The position numbers and the translations under genes are program-made. Shown here piece by piece: positions 51,548 through 61,212 of a DNA stretch of 64,000 nucleotides. This stretch comes from Nakazawaea peltata (lineage: Eukaryota; Ascomycota; Pichiomycetes; Alaninales; Pachysolenaceae), in NCBI GenBank assembly GCA_001599355.1, contig BCGQ01000010.1:124001-188000 (forward strand), written 5' to 3'. How positions within the stretch are numbered: the stretch's first letter is position 1; every line of letters begins with the position of its first letter. Under the pieces are notes generated by a model. It saw only the letters and a list, made by a program, of their open reading frames with translations. It was not told the DNA's origin and searched no databases.

Positions 51548-52411
51548 CCTTATCTCCTGCTCAAATCGTCCCAGATTGAGTCTGCCCTTGTCTCCTAATC
51601 TTTTTTTGTACGCGGCGCGCTCAAGGGCACAAAAGCCGAAAAAACAAGCAAACCAATGCGCTGAAATATAACTAAAATTTGGCTGCACAACAGAAAAAAC
51701 AGAGATAGGGGGAAAAACCAAGAAAAAAGAGGGATTTGACAGAGGATTCAAAGCTTAATCTGCGGGACGTTATCTGGGCAGCGATGATTAAAGGAGGGGA
51801 GGAGATAATGCCCAGAATTAATGAAGCCGGGCAAGTCTTGGAATATTATTGTTTTGAGCCTAAGGGATCAAACAAGATTCTTGGCAATTACTCCATAGGT
51901 TATCTGAATCTGAAGCTTACTATATTTGATATCTATTTATTGACTATCTATTTATCGACTTTCTCTTATTCTTGCTCCCCTATTCTCCCCATCTGTATAA
52001 TCTAACTCTATCTAACCTTATTTTCGATTTTCTGCTTCCCTCCATCAAAATTTCCCTCGGTTCGCACCTTCAATTTCCCGGAATTTTCTCCCTTTTTTCG
52101 GTTTTAAAAAGGCTGCCTTTACCTGCATTGATCCCCCACGAAAGCTTATCAATTTTAAGAAATTTGATTTCATTCAGATTTAGTTTTCCTTATCTTGCTG
52201 TACCGAATGTAAAAATGTGATTTTCGTCTCATTGTGCATTGCAAGACAGTGCAACATTGAGTTAGGCATGACGTTATCTTATCAATGTGTAACCCCCATG
52301 AATTTGAAGGATCGGCTAACTTTCATCGAGGGGTTACAATTTTAAAAATCTATATTTAAATTGATAAACCCCCTTCTCTCCAGAGACTTTATTATTCACT
52401 TAACCTCAAAA
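51548..52411 (+). promoter_or_regulatory. Upstream region of the second MFS transporter with GATAAG sites
   Basis: No credible gene lies in these 864 bases; the longest plus frame starts at a TTG and looks random. Reverse GATAAG sites (CTTATC) are at 52145-52150, 52189-52194 and within TTATCTTATC at 52274-52283. The arrangement parallels the GATAAG cluster of the first transporter copy. Confidence 0.5.
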
Positions 52412-54019
52412 ATGTCTAAAAAAGAAGGTAACATCATCGTCCAGGAGGAGGAGATCGATATCGATAACGACTCCTTCACCAAGGAACTTGACACCTCCCA
52501 AAATAGAAAGGTTGTCTATTTACCTTTCAGTAAATGTAAGGAATTGTTCTTCTCGAACAAAAACCCAAAGTCCAAACCAAAGAAAGATTTCTTCTTTTGG
52601 TACCCTCCAGGGCAGTCTTCTTATGAGAAGAAGTTGGTTTTCAAGATTGACTGTGCTATCATGAGTTATGTTTGTCTCAGTTATTTCGTTAGATATTTGG
52701 ATCTGCAAAACGTTTCCTCCCTGTATGTTTCCGGTATGAAGGAAGATTTGCATATGACTGGTGGTCAAGACTACAATGTTGTTACTCAATGTTTCAGTAT
52801 TGCCTATGCTCTTGCTGGTCCTTTCACCACTTTGTTGTTGACCAAAGTTAAAGCCCATTATTTGTTGCCAGCAATGGAGCTTCTTTGGGGTTTGATGTGT
52901 TTGATGGTCTACAAAGCTGAGAATTATCAAACTGTAGCTGGTTTACGGTTTGTTCAAGGTCTTTGTGAAGGTTGTGCTTGGCCTCTGATTCATTATACTT
53001 TGGGTTCTTGGTACACTCCAGAAGAATTGGCCAAGAGAACTTCCATTTATACTGCCAGCGGTAGTGTTGGTACTATGCTTTCTGGTTTCATTCAATCTGC
53101 TTTGAAGAAAAATATGGATGGTGTTGGAGGTTTGGCTGGTTGGAGATGGTTGTTTGTCATCGACGCTATTGTCACCTTCCCGATTGCCATCTACGGTTTC
53201 TTCCTCTTCCCAGATGTTCCAAATAATGCCACTCCAAGATTCTTCCTCTCTGAGGAAGATATTCAATACTGTAGAAACAGAGTTAAAGTTGCTGGTAAAC
53301 ATAGAGTCAACAAGTTTGATTGGTCTATCCTCAAACGTGTCTTCACCAGTTACAATTGGTACTTATTTGTTGTTCTGTGGATCTTATGGACCAATACCGG
53401 AAGTGAAATGGATTATTTCAGTATTGTTTTGGAAGATTTGGGTTACAATGTCTATGAGAGAAATAATATTCCAACGTCTACTAAGGGTGTCTCCATTGTT
53501 AGTTGTGTTTTGAGTGGTTTCCTTATTGATATTAGACGAAAAAGATGGGAAGTGGCAGTATTGGCGATGAGTATTTGGATCATTGGTCTTTCATTGGTGT
53601 TCCTGTGGGATGTTCCTCGGTGGGCTCTTATTCTCGGATATTGTTTGCAAGCGATGACCAGTGTCATGTCACCTTTGATTGTTGGTTGGTGTAATGAGTT
53701 GAGTAAGGACGATGATCAAATGAGAGCTGTTACCATTGGAAGTTTGAACTTCGTAGCCGGATTAATCAATGTTGGTTATGTCTTTGGATTATTCAACACC
53801 AATTGGGGTCCACGTTTCTATCTTGGTAACAGAGCTGGTTTAATCATGGGTATTGTTTTGTTTTTGTACATGTTTGTTATTCTTCACTTTGACAGATATC
53901 AAAACAGAAAGAGAGATTATATCGAAGAGATGGAAGAAGAAGGAGATGAAGAATCTCATATGGGTTCTTCTTCATCTGTTGAAGAGGTAATTGTTGAGCC
54001 AAAAACTGTTACTAAATAA
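52412..54019 (+). CDS. MFS transporter, second Fen2/Liz1-type copy
   Basis: The 535-residue protein is a close paralogue of the transporter at 2852-4483, sharing PFSKCKELFF, FWYPPGQ, the segment from KIDCAIMSY through YVSGMKEDL, and most of the later membrane segments. The N- and C-terminal tails differ. I use the ATG at 52412 (CTCAAAAATG); an in-frame ATG 17 codons upstream has a poor context and no match in the paralogue. Both copies are probably proton-coupled plasma-membrane carriers for an organic acid such as pantothenate. A stretch of DNA near 52621-52740 is over 90 percent identical to the first copy, including silent sites. Confidence 0.85.
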   Translation: MSKKEGNIIVQEEEIDIDNDSFTKELDTSQNRKVVYLPFSKCKELFFSNKNPKSKPKKDFFFWYPPGQSSYEKKLVFKIDCAIMSYVCLSYFVRYLDLQNVSSLYVSGMKEDLHMTGGQDYNVVTQCFSIAYALAGPFTTLLLTKVKAHYLLPAMELLWGLMCLMVYKAENYQTVAGLRFVQGLCEGCAWPLIHYTLGSWYTPEELAKRTSIYTASGSVGTMLSGFIQSALKKNMDGVGGLAGWRWLFVIDAIVTFPIAIYGFFLFPDVPNNATPRFFLSEEDIQYCRNRVKVAGKHRVNKFDWSILKRVFTSYNWYLFVVLWILWTNTGSEMDYFSIVLEDLGYNVYERNNIPTSTKGVSIVSCVLSGFLIDIRRKRWEVAVLAMSIWIIGLSLVFLWDVPRWALILGYCLQAMTSVMSPLIVGWCNELSKDDDQMRAVTIGSLNFVAGLINVGYVFGLFNTNWGPRFYLGNRAGLIMGIVLFLYMFVILHFDRYQNRKRDYIEEMEEEGDEESHMGSSSSVEEVIVEPKTVTK

Positions 54020-54367
54020 GTGATTTAGAGTAATTTTTAGTTATTATCTATATCATATTTCGCGTAGTCTTTAATATTAATCCATAAGTAATGTAATTGT
54101 ACTCTAAATCCAATCCCATCTAATCACCTGCCCTCTGGTTCACCCTTACCCTCTCCATGGTTACCCCTCTCCATGGTTACCTCTCTCTCTTTCAATGTAT
54201 CCCCTTCCTGCAGGTATCAGATGGACTATTTCCTATTTGGGACATAGATGGGGCTTGGGGTAAACAAAAGTAGTGCACCAACACCCAATTTTCACCCTCC
54301 CTCTTATTGCCTTCATAGGTCAAACCGCCATCAGGTAGCTCAATAAACATCAAGACAACTAGACAAG
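54020..54367. other. Intergenic region transporter-RING gene
   Basis: Promoter of the RING-CH gene. CCCTCTCCATGGTTAC is directly repeated at 54149-54180. No gene or RNA is seen. Confidence 0.5.
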
Positions 54368-55855
54368 ATGCATTACACACCAAAAGAGGATGACAGATGT
54401 TGGATCTGTCTTGGAGAGCCAGGTGATATTCCTCTTATAAGTGGCCAAACCGAATCCGATGAGTGGATTAAACCTTGTAGTTGTTCATTAGTTGCTCATA
54501 GAAAGTGTTTAATCAGTTGGATCTTGGATACTTCGAGGGAGAAAAGACTGCAAATCCTGGAAGCCATTCAACAAGTGAGATTTGAAAATCAACAAGATGC
54601 TCTGGCTCCACAACCACCACTGGAACCTCGAGGTATTTCGTTGAATTTATTCAATACAATTGGAATAAATATCCGAACAGATAATGATAATACTCCCAGA
54701 CCACCAAGACCATTGAGCACAGTATTATCGCCTTCTTTACAGGCACTGTTCAATAGGGATTTCTGTGTCAAATGTCCTCAATGTTCAGACTACATTTATA
54801 TGAGTAGAAAGGAGGATTGGTTACTTAATTGGATTGAAAAGCTGAAATCATTCCTTGCTACTGGAACTAAAACTCTTTTATACACGTCGATGGCCAGTAC
54901 AGCTGTTCTGTCGATCATAACACTGATATTGGCCGCTTTGAGTGGAACAGGTATGCAAATATTCAATGTGATATGTCCTCAAAGTGTCCAAATGAGTTTA
55001 CTTCATATCAATGCCAGAGACGTCTCTGATCTGTTACGTAAGAATTTATTAGGAGGTCGGTTCTTCTCATTTATGTCTTTATTACCTATTTATATGATCA
55101 GTTTCAGACAGTCTCCGTTACGAACCCTGAATTTCACCGAATTTTTCATCCAAATGTTCCCAATGTTACTCTTCGATGATATGTCAACGTATGCCACATC
55201 CCCATATGCCAAAGTTGGTGTTATGATGTTGAATTTCTCAAGGTTCCTGTATAGTTTGGTGTTCAGACTCACTTTGAATAGAGTCCACTACAGATTCGTC
55301 AAGAATACTCAACCTCATTTCATCGAAGATCATTTCTCCCCTGAAGAATTAAGTCAAATCCAACGTGAGAACGAAGAAGAACAAGAAATCAACGAACAAG
55401 AAAGAAAATCCCGTAAAAATACCCCAAATTTGGGCTTCTGGAGACGTTTATTCACCTATTTACTTCGCAGAGATAACTCCAAACTAAGAGATTTGAAACT
55501 GAGTAGATTGAGACGTGAAATCGATAGTTGTCTCAGACATGATTATAGTAAAGTTTTGGTGCCAAGTTCCGGTTGGTTCAAGGTCTTCTCTGCTATGATG
55601 TGGCCAGTACTTGGCGAACGTATAAGTACATTATTATTACTGAGATGGCCATATTTGTTGCGTATGATCAACAAATACGTTAGAACTCCCGATGAGGCTA
55701 CTTTTGTTCGTAACTTGTTAGGCTGTTGCTGTGTCTTAGTGATTGAAGACTTGGTGATATTGTACCTACTGTGGAGGAAGTCACGTGACCTCAATAATAT
55801 GAGATTTGTAGAGCATGGGACAGATGAATGGAAACGGAATATGGGTATCTTATGA
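54368..55855 (+). CDS. RING-CH (MARCH-like) membrane E3 ubiquitin ligase
   Basis: The 495-residue protein starts with a RING-variant pattern: R-C-W-I-C (Cys 11 and 14), P-C-S-C, H-R-K-C, and a final C-P-Q-C at about residue 139. The last Cys pair is separated by some 80 residues of Pro/Asn-rich insertion, which is unusual. Four or so hydrophobic segments follow (~170-195, ~230-250, ~265-315, ~455-475), and the C-terminal half is basic. RING-CH proteins ubiquitinate membrane proteins at the ER, mitochondria or endosomes. It is not Doa10/Ssm4, which is far larger. I know no S. cerevisiae orthologue. Confidence 0.7.
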   Translation: MHYTPKEDDRCWICLGEPGDIPLISGQTESDEWIKPCSCSLVAHRKCLISWILDTSREKRLQILEAIQQVRFENQQDALAPQPPLEPRGISLNLFNTIGINIRTDNDNTPRPPRPLSTVLSPSLQALFNRDFCVKCPQCSDYIYMSRKEDWLLNWIEKLKSFLATGTKTLLYTSMASTAVLSIITLILAALSGTGMQIFNVICPQSVQMSLLHINARDVSDLLRKNLLGGRFFSFMSLLPIYMISFRQSPLRTLNFTEFFIQMFPMLLFDDMSTYATSPYAKVGVMMLNFSRFLYSLVFRLTLNRVHYRFVKNTQPHFIEDHFSPEELSQIQRENEEEQEINEQERKSRKNTPNLGFWRRLFTYLLRRDNSKLRDLKLSRLRREIDSCLRHDYSKVLVPSSGWFKVFSAMMWPVLGERISTLLLLRWPYLLRMINKYVRTPDEATFVRNLLGCCCVLVIEDLVILYLLWRKSRDLNNMRFVEHGTDEWKRNMGIL

Positions 55856-55930
55856 GGGCATCTCATGAAGAGGGTCTACGAAAGTAAATAAATGAAAAAA
55901 ACGTGGTGATTAATGTATATGTGTAGGTTA

Positions 55931-56821
55931 TTACATCTTCTTTCTCCTTCCGATATGGGCTTGGAAACCGGTCTTGATGGAACTGACGGATCTGGTGGAA
56001 CCACAAGCTTTACAAACGATGAAATGTAATCTGTTGGCACTTTCTCTCTTCAATTCTGTGTTCATGGACTTACAGGTCTTACAAGTGACGTACTCGATGA
56101 CATACTTTCTCAAGACGGTCTCGATTTGTTTAGGTTGGAATCTACCCTTGATGATCAATCTCTTTTGTCCATCGATGGAACCGGAAGTACCCAATTCTGC
56201 GAATAAATATTGAATCAAATGCTCTGGGGATCTTTGTAATACTTGGGAAATCTCTTGTACATTAGCAAACATGGTTCTCTTGGCACCTTCTCTCTGCACA
56301 GCTGGAGGTGGAATACGGAATTTAGGACCCGATCTATCACCGGCCAACTCTGGGTTATTCTCCTTCAAAATTCTGAAGAAACGTGATAATAACAGTGAAT
56401 AAGACATAATGGTATTCTCAGCTTGTGCACTTGGAGCTGGAGAAGATCCAGTCTCGCCACTAGGCTCTGGGGTACCAGACCCGGCTTCGTCTCCTTCTTC
56501 CAATACACCGGCTTTCTCCAACTGTTTTTCAAAGTCATCAACTACTGTAGGTGTAGCACTCTTCTTCTTCTTCTTTTTCTTCAACTTCAACTCATCCAAT
56601 GAGTCTGTCAAGTCATCAACTGGTTCCAGACTTCCCTCTGCTGAAACAGCGCTAGTGCTCTTCTTCTTTTTCTTCTTCAATCCACTGAACATATCGTCGA
56701 TCTCTCCAGCTCCACTAGCTGCCTCCTCTGATCCGGCCTCAACCACCTTCTTCTTCTTCTTTTTCTTCAAAGTTGGATCAAAGCCCAAATCTTCCACTGT
56801 AGCTTCCTTAACGTCACTCAT
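55931..56821 (-). CDS. SUI3: Translation initiation factor eIF2 beta
   Basis: The 296-residue protein has three polylysine blocks in its N-terminal half (KKKKKKK near 16, 50 and 80), which bind eIF5 and eIF2B-epsilon. The conserved core begins at [13 protein letters not shown]-terminal C4 zinc finger follows: C-K-T-C, then C-K-A-C (residues ~243-270). It is the beta subunit of the ternary complex delivering initiator tRNA to the 40S subunit. Length matches Sui3 (285). It lies near HSP82, CIN2 and YAR1, as in S. cerevisiae. Confidence 0.97.
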   Translation of the reverse strand: MSDVKEATVEDLGFDPTLKKKKKKKVVEAGSEEAASGAGEIDDMFSGLKKKKKKSTSAVSAEGSLEPVDDLTDSLDELKLKKKKKKKSATPTVVDDFEKQLEKAGVLEEGDEAGSGTPEPSGETGSSPAPSAQAENTIMSYSLLLSRFFRILKENNPELAGDRSGPKFRIPPPAVQREGAKRTMFANVQEISQVLQRSPEHLIQYLFAELGTSGSIDGQKRLIIKGRFQPKQIETVLRKYVIEYVTCKTCKSMNTELKRESANRLHFIVCKACGSTRSVSSIKTGFQAHIGRRKKM

Positions 56822-57177
56822 CTTGTTAGTTTAGACTACCTTATTTGATCCTCCAACTGCTCTTCATCGCCGCCCAAATTCGACTTTGAAAAGTCGCCAA
56901 AGAAAAAAAGGTTGAAAATTTTTAACTTCCTAATTGGGAATTGGGGAGATGTGCACGACCAGGCATCGCAGGCCAGGTATCTGAACAGTTATGTCTCACT
57001 GTCTACTCATCCAATTGTGTCAGTTCATACTACTTGTGTCTACTTGTGTGTGCTTACACTGTTCACAACTGCCAATGCTCCCCCACTGTGCTACTCCGCT
57101 GTGCTTCCTCCCTGTGCTTACTATTACTTGGTGTTACGATGTTACGATGTTACTTATCATCAATATGCATTATAAAT
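56822..57177. promoter_or_regulatory. SUI3 promoter region
   Basis: RRPE-like GAAAATTTTTAA near 56914-56925 and a Mcm1-type CCTAATTGGG at 56929-56938 lie about 95-115 bases before the SUI3 start. TGTTACGAT is repeated near 57123-57145. No gene is supported. Confidence 0.5.
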
Positions 57178-57774
57178 CTATATTTGTAATTTGTCAGTTT
57201 GCAGTTGCAATTGTTCTTGGTCCAGTACATCTTTCTCAAGTTGCTTGGCCTCAGCAGTGACCGCCTCAATCTCAGTACCTTCTTTGACAGAATACTTGAA
57301 TTCTTCTCCCTCTTCCTCATCTCCATCTTCAGCTTCTACGACATCTCCACCGAATCTCTTAAGGAAATAGGTCTCGGCTTCCTCTTTATTGTTATTTTCA
57401 GCTTCAAAGATGGCATCATGATCAGCCTTGTTCTTAAGGAAAGCATCAGCCCCAGCATCACATAAAATCTTGATCGAATCAACATGTCCATTCAATGCAG
57501 CCCAGTGAAGAGGGGTGTTTCCAGAGTCATTCTGTTTGTTGACTAGCACTTTAGCATCTTCTTTCGAGATTAATGACAAAAGATACTCTAAAACTTCACT
57601 GTGTCCATTGGCGGCGGCCATGTGAAGTGGTGTAGACAATGAATATTCATCCACTATCTCAGTCACAAGAAGCTGAGCATCTATCACTTTAAAGGTCTCT
57701 TTTAAAGAGTCCAAATCGCCAGCTCTGGCGTCATAAATAATATCGTCAATTTGCTCTTCAGTCAAAACGCCCAT
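57178..57774 (-). CDS. YAR1: Ankyrin-repeat chaperone Yar1
   Basis: The 198-residue protein has two clear ankyrin repeats: STPLHMAAANGHSEVLEYLL and GNTPLHWAALNGHVDSIKIL, followed by DAGADAF. An acidic C-terminal tail follows. It matches Yar1 (200 residues), the dedicated chaperone that shields ribosomal protein Rps3 (uS3) on its way to the nucleus. It shares a 230-bp divergent promoter with RTP1. Confidence 0.93.
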   Translation of the reverse strand: MGVLTEEQIDDIIYDARAGDLDSLKETFKVIDAQLLVTEIVDEYSLSTPLHMAAANGHSEVLEYLLSLISKEDAKVLVNKQNDSGNTPLHWAALNGHVDSIKILCDAGADAFLKNKADHDAIFEAENNNKEEAETYFLKRFGGDVVEAEDGDEEEGEEFKYSVKEGTEIEAVTAEAKQLEKDVLDQEQLQLQTDKLQI

Positions 57775-57874
57775 TTTTCTTATCTAATATCAACTCTCAA
57801 GGATTTCTATTCCATACACAGTCTCTATTTCAACTCCTTCCTCCTCTTCAAAGCTCTGAGAGGCTCACAGAGCT

Positions 57875-57896
57875 AAAAAAAATTTTCTTCTCATCG
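57875..57896. promoter_or_regulatory. RRPE and PAC-like elements between YAR1 and RTP1
   Basis: AAAAAAAATTTTC (57875-57887) and CTCATCG (57890-57896, one base short of PAC) lie about 100-120 bases from each start. The site could serve both divergent genes; YAR1 is a ribosome-biogenesis gene. Confidence 0.55.
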
Positions 57897-58004
57897 GCTT
57901 TGCTATTTCCCGATTGGGGTTTGGGTGAAATATGCACGACCTGAATCTGAGATGGAGATAAAAGTGGCAGTTGGATCGATGAGAATTAGGAGCGGTTGAG
58001 GTAG

Positions 58005-61000
58005 ATGAGTGGGATTAACAAGAAGATGGGTTCTGAGGGTGCTGGAGAAACAGCTCAGCTGTTGAAACAGAAGCTTTTGCGGCCACAAGTGAGGGGTACC
58101 AAGCCCCTTGATAAGGCGTTTGAAGAAATAGAGTCGTTCCTCGAGGAGATGAGAACTCCAGTGGCGGAAAAGAAGGAGAAACAGGAACCTGAAGGAGGTT
58201 CTGGTCAGACCATTGAAGGTGATGAGACTCAAGAGGAGTTAAATGAGGTGGAAGATCTCAGAAAAGCCTTGGGTTTCCTCAAAAAAATACTGCAATTGTC
58301 CAATGAAGCTAAGGCTCGCTCCTCTAACAAAGACTTGATCACTATTTCGTTGCCTGATATGAAGACTTTCGGGGATTTGTTAAATTATATCATCTTAAAA
58401 GGGTTCTACAGACTGCTCCCTAAAGGAGTAGGCGTCCCATTGGAACGTAGAAATTTGAACAATAGTAATAGGGGTGGTGTTGGTTCACATATTAAAGATA
58501 AATCTCAAGGATTTAGAAAAAGTAAGATCATCCGTTTCCACTCGACACAAATGGTACTTGAATTACTTGTAAACTCGTTAGTTGAAGTCTTTGAGCTTGA
58601 AGGAGATCTGAAACTGTTGTTAATGAGAGGTTCTGGTTTCACTGACTTACTTGTAGGGTCCATTTGTCTTCTGATGAGTCCGGATTTTGCTCATGACAAG
58701 ACTAAGCAGCAGACCTATGCTGCTCTTGTCACTAAAATAGAGTCTTTCAGTTCTACGTATGAACTTTTCAGTTTCTACACCCTTCTCTTACAACCCTATT
58801 CTGTAGGGTGGTTAAAAATGTTCCTGTCGAGAAGACTATCGTTACTCACTGTAGAGAGATCTAACGGAGTCATGTCTTTGATTGAATTTGTGGTAGGAAT
58901 GAGAGAAGATGAGGATATAAATATCGAGAAAGTAGACCATGTCAGTAGGATTTTGATCAGTAAACCACAAGCTATGGACTCTGTATCTTATTTCTCCAAT
59001 ATTGGAGAACAACTCTACCAAATTTTGGTCTTCATCAATAGACCTCTGATGACCACAATAGCCACACATATTATCGAGTCTATTTTCGAGAGAAACCAAA
59101 ATATAATAGTAGATTTTGTATTTAAAAGAATCTGGCATTACTGGGGTTTGTCTGAGAGTTCTAAATATGACAAGACTTCCGACATCTTGGTCTCTGAGAA
59201 GGATCTCAACAATGCTTTCAATGTTGTTCTTTCTCTCACAAAGAAATCATCTCCCGAGTTAATTGAGGCTTTGTTTAATGACGAGCTTCTTTTGAGTCTC
59301 TGGAGTTACTTATTATTCAACAAAAGACTGGCAAGAGAAGTAGGCCCTGTAAAAGATGTCCTTATCTCATACTTCACCATCACCAACAAATTAGAATCGC
59401 TTGATCTTTTGGTGAGAAATTTATTATCTATAGATTCAGAGACTTGGAAATTTGGTATTGGCTCCAATGCTCTTGTAGAGATTCGTAGTAAAGATGAAAC
59501 GTATTCTGAGCTTTCCAATGAAGATTTCTTCAAATTATTGGAATTGGGAGTCGAATGTTTTATTGATCTTTTAAAAGATATCGATGACGATCTTTTGAGG
59601 AAAGAGTTTGCCATAATATTGAAGAGATGGTTAAAGGTCAGTAATGTAGATATTGAGCAGTTAACTGCTGATCATGAAAACCCGTATTTGCTTTTGATAG
59701 ATCTTAAACTTCTCGAACTGATTGTTCTGAGTTATAAAGAAGCATTGTCAAAGTCACCGGACGATATGTTGACTGTGGTGAAGACGGTGTTGTTAAGTCA
59801 CGAAAAGGTCATTGGCCAAACATCTGGTAGTAACAGACAAGCTCTTCTGTCTGAGTCTATTGTAAAATATGAACAAGACGAAGAAGCGGACTCTGATGAC
59901 GAAGATGATGATGCTGTTCTGTTCGAAGAGATGTCGGAGTCTCTCAAAGTTGTATTAGAATTACTTTCTGCAATTTTAAGTGAGACCAGGACGGATGAGT
60001 TATCTCAAACATCCATTCAGTTACTTCGTGATATCTCGAAACCGTTGAAAACTTTTGGAGAGAAGGGAAATAATAGAGCTGCTGGTTCGTTGCATGAAAG
60101 AATCGAAAGGCTTCTCGTAGGTGATGAAAATGGTAATATAGGATTATCTGAGGAAGAAGTTGCTAAAAGAGCAGACCAAAATACTCTTGCCAGAGCCATA
60201 ACCTCGTTGAACGATCCGTTGGTCCCTATTAGAGCTCATGGATTGTACCTTTTACGAGAGTTGATTGCTAAGAAATCAAAAGTGATTTCTCTTGATTTTG
60301 CTGTTGATTTGCATTTGGTTCAATTGAAAGATCCTGAGCCATATATTTACTTGAATGCTATAAAGGGTTTAGACCTGTTAATCTGGTCTGATAAGACTCA
60401 TACGTTGCCTATTTTATTGACTATCTACGGAGGAACTGATGAAACCAAAAAGTACACCTTGGATGAAAGGCTTCGTGTGGGAGAAGTTTTATTAAGATAC
60501 ATTACAAATTCTAATGATACGTTAGGAGATGAAGTTGCTAGGACTCTGTTGGGAATAATCAGGGTTGATAAAGACTCTTCAGTTGAACGAGCTGATACTG
60601 CTCCTTCCACTTCAGAAGAACCTCTGACTAATAACACCTTGAGAATGTCCCTGATGTCTCTTTTAGGTATGTGCTGTAGAACGAATCCTGTCAGTTTAGT
60701 AAGTATTTTACTGGACTGTTTCGATTGCGTTTTAGGAATCCTCCAATTAGAAACCCAAAAGGAAGAACTGGTCATGAGAAGATCTGCTGTTGTACTTGTT
60801 AATGACTTAATAACCGGCCCTGGGGGGTTAGAAAGTGTCCCTCAATCTTACGGAAAGAAATGTTACATTACTCTTAAATATATACTGGAAACTGATAATG
60901 ATGTCCTCGTGCGTGATCAACTGAAGACAGTCCTCGAAACAATCTCGGAATTAATCAGAGAGAAGTTTGAACCAGCCACCGATGAACGGTTCCTGCATCT

Positions 61001-61010
61001 AAGAATTTAA
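58005..61010 (+). CDS. RTP1: Rtp1 (Tango6/TMCO7 family), RNA polymerase II import factor
   Basis: The 1,001-residue protein is a HEAT-like helical-repeat protein. The conserved C-terminal domain (about 700-990) includes LNDPLVPIRAHGLYLLRELI and LKDPEPYIYLNAIKGLD, a hallmark of Rtp1. A short acidic insertion lies near residue 630. In S. cerevisiae (981 residues), Rtp1 helps the nuclear import and assembly of RNA polymerase II subunits in the cytoplasm. It diverges from YAR1. Confidence 0.9.
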   Translation: MSGINKKMGSEGAGETAQLLKQKLLRPQVRGTKPLDKAFEEIESFLEEMRTPVAEKKEKQEPEGGSGQTIEGDETQEELNEVEDLRKALGFLKKILQLSNEAKARSSNKDLITISLPDMKTFGDLLNYIILKGFYRLLPKGVGVPLERRNLNNSNRGGVGSHIKDKSQGFRKSKIIRFHSTQMVLELLVNSLVEVFELEGDLKLLLMRGSGFTDLLVGSICLLMSPDFAHDKTKQQTYAALVTKIESFSSTYELFSFYTLLLQPYSVGWLKMFLSRRLSLLTVERSNGVMSLIEFVVGMREDEDINIEKVDHVSRILISKPQAMDSVSYFSNIGEQLYQILVFINRPLMTTIATHIIESIFERNQNIIVDFVFKRIWHYWGLSESSKYDKTSDILVSEKDLNNAFNVVLSLTKKSSPELIEALFNDELLLSLWSYLLFNKRLAREVGPVKDVLISYFTITNKLESLDLLVRNLLSIDSETWKFGIGSNALVEIRSKDETYSELSNEDFFKLLELGVECFIDLLKDIDDDLLRKEFAIILKRWLKVSNVDIEQLTADHENPYLLLIDLKLLELIVLSYKEALSKSPDDMLTVVKTVLLSHEKVIGQTSGSNRQALLSESIVKYEQDEEADSDDEDDDAVLFEEMSESLKVVLELLSAILSETRTDELSQTSIQLLRDISKPLKTFGEKGNNRAAGSLHERIERLLVGDENGNIGLSEEEVAKRADQNTLARAITSLNDPLVPIRAHGLYLLRELIAKKSKVISLDFAVDLHLVQLKDPEPYIYLNAIKGLDLLIWSDKTHTLPILLTIYGGTDETKKYTLDERLRVGEVLLRYITNSNDTLGDEVARTLLGIIRVDKDSSVERADTAPSTSEEPLTNNTLRMSLMSLLGMCCRTNPVSLVSILLDCFDCVLGILQLETQKEELVMRRSAVVLVNDLITGPGGLESVPQSYGKKCYITLKYILETDNDVLVRDQLKTVLETISELIREKFEPATDERFLHLRI

Positions 61011-61087
61011 AAAAATACCCCCTTTTTTTGGTGTCATGATGTAGTGAGTAGAAAAAAATATGTGAGAGCGAAATACGAAGAAATATG

Positions 61088-61185
61088 TGACTCAGGATCC
61101 AAAATCGGAGTCAAACTTCATTTTTCATAATAAATTAGTCTGCGTCGAACTAATTTTAAGAAGAAAAAAGACCCCAGAAGAGTCA
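61088..61185. promoter_or_regulatory. Three Gcn4-type sites upstream of SER1
   Basis: TGACTCA at 61088-61094 is a perfect Gcn4 site. GAGTCA, the reverse of TGACTC, occurs at 61108-61113 and 61180-61185. The distance to the SER1 start is 28-125 bases. This fits general amino-acid control of serine synthesis; the 3'-most copy may lie in the leader. Confidence 0.7.
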
Positions 61186-61212
61186 TCTTCATATAGAACT
61201 AAAAACGAGAAA

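Noticed and set aside
61087-61212. N-terminal extension of SER1
   Set aside because: It starts with GTG, contains Gcn4-type promoter sites, and has no match in the enzyme family; MDRELPHYF is the expected start.
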